From an uncultured Pelagibacteraceae bacterium (lineage in GTDB: Bacteria > Pseudomonadota > Alphaproteobacteria > Pelagibacterales > Pelagibacteraceae), in assembly GCA_902587435.1 (NCBI GenBank), contig CACILF010000006.1, positions 1 to 54,345 of the forward strand: 54,345 nt of DNA. Direction: 5' to 3'. Under the pieces are notes generated by a model, which saw nothing but the letters and a program-made list of their open reading frames with translations, searched no databases and was not told the DNA's origin. This document shows positions 54,212 to 54,345 of the stretch, in pieces (the first letter of the stretch is position 1; every line of letters starts with the position of its first letter). Position numbers and translations under genes: made by a program.

Positions 54212-54345
54212 TAATGCTTTTCATCATTACAATGGAAGATTTTAATCCATCTTCATGAAATCCATAACCAAAATAACTTCCACAAAACAAAATATTTTCT
54301 TTATTTTGGATTAAATTTAGTTGATTTTGATGATCTAGTGCTTGG
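54204..54345 (-). CDS. FAD/NAD(P)-dependent amine-oxidase-like protein, C-terminal end only
   Basis: The minus strand has an open frame from the window edge to a TAA at 54204, giving about 46 C-terminal residues. The stretch ENILFCGSYFGYGFHEDGLKSSIV matches the C-terminal FAD-binding end of amine-oxidase-like flavoproteins (typically FCGAxxGYGFHEDGL) that are linked to DUF1365 and Cfa-like genes. The start and the N-terminal dinucleotide loop lie outside the window. It overlaps DUF1365 by eight bases. Confidence 0.8.
   Translation of the reverse strand, partial: QALDHQNQLNLIQNKENILFCGSYFGYGFHEDGLKSSIVMMKSIND

Overview
The window looks like a chromosomal segment of a SAR11 / Pelagibacterales alphaproteobacterium. 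The evidence is a very AT-rich sequence (I estimate under 30% G+C by eye), Lys/Asn/Ile-rich proteins, almost no intergenic DNA, and alphaproteobacterial gene neighbourhoods (aroQ-accBC with DUF2155 and an NDUFA12-type complex I subunit; purMN beside an HdaA homologue; lptFGD-surA-pdxA-rsmA; rpsF-rpsR-rplI-dnaB). I see no rRNA, tRNA, CRISPR array, insertion sequence, prophage or integrase. No stretch over about 115 bases lacks a gene.

Layout. 1-4533 (minus): mrcA, prfB and a truncated AsmA/YhdP-like gene in one stop/start-coupled series; prfB needs a programmed +1 frameshift. 4616-6403: an RNase E/G without the zinc-link cysteines. 6395-7389 (minus): thiS-thiG. 7388-9535: aroQ-accB-accC. 9532-10252 (minus): DUF2155 and NDUFA12-like genes. 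10366-11199: an orphan domain related to the C-terminus of B12-dependent ribonucleotide reductase. 11200-14722 (minus): aspS, an HdaA-like gene and a DUF2066 gene. 14725-16318: purM-purN. 16308-18174 (minus): pepA-ndk. 18233-25583: lptF-lptG-lptD-surA-pdxA-rsmA. 25572-28165 (minus): fabD-fabG-acpP-gmk. 28252-30814: rpsF-rpsR-rplI-dnaB. 30840-35205: an MMPL/RND membrane protein, cvpA and purF.

35208-40256 is the most accessory-looking part. It holds a PhnZ-like HD oxygenase candidate, an EamA transporter, an MFS transporter, a small unknown protein, and an EamA transporter next to a glycine-amidinotransferase-type enzyme with an intact catalytic triad. 40317-48345 is a formate oxidation unit: mobA-moeA point away from an operon of a NifU-like scaffold, an HPP membrane protein, fdhD, a fused FdsG/FdsB subunit and the molybdopterin catalytic subunit. 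48352-50912 carries SelO and a FOXRED1-like flavoprotein. 50979-54345 is a lipid-modification neighbourhood: an SDR, a DUF3833 lipoprotein, a Cfa-like methyltransferase lacking two of the bicarbonate-site residues of classical cyclopropane synthase, DUF1365, and the end of a FAD amine-oxidase-like protein.

Genes work together mainly as tightly packed operons. All eight convergent gene pairs overlap, abut or are at most 5 nt apart, and several same-strand pairs share 8- or 11-nt start/stop overlaps. The strongest candidates for undescribed biology are the EamA-amidinotransferase pair, the HD oxygenase candidate, the orphan reductase-like domain, the possible formate-permease role of the HPP protein, and the lipid cluster.
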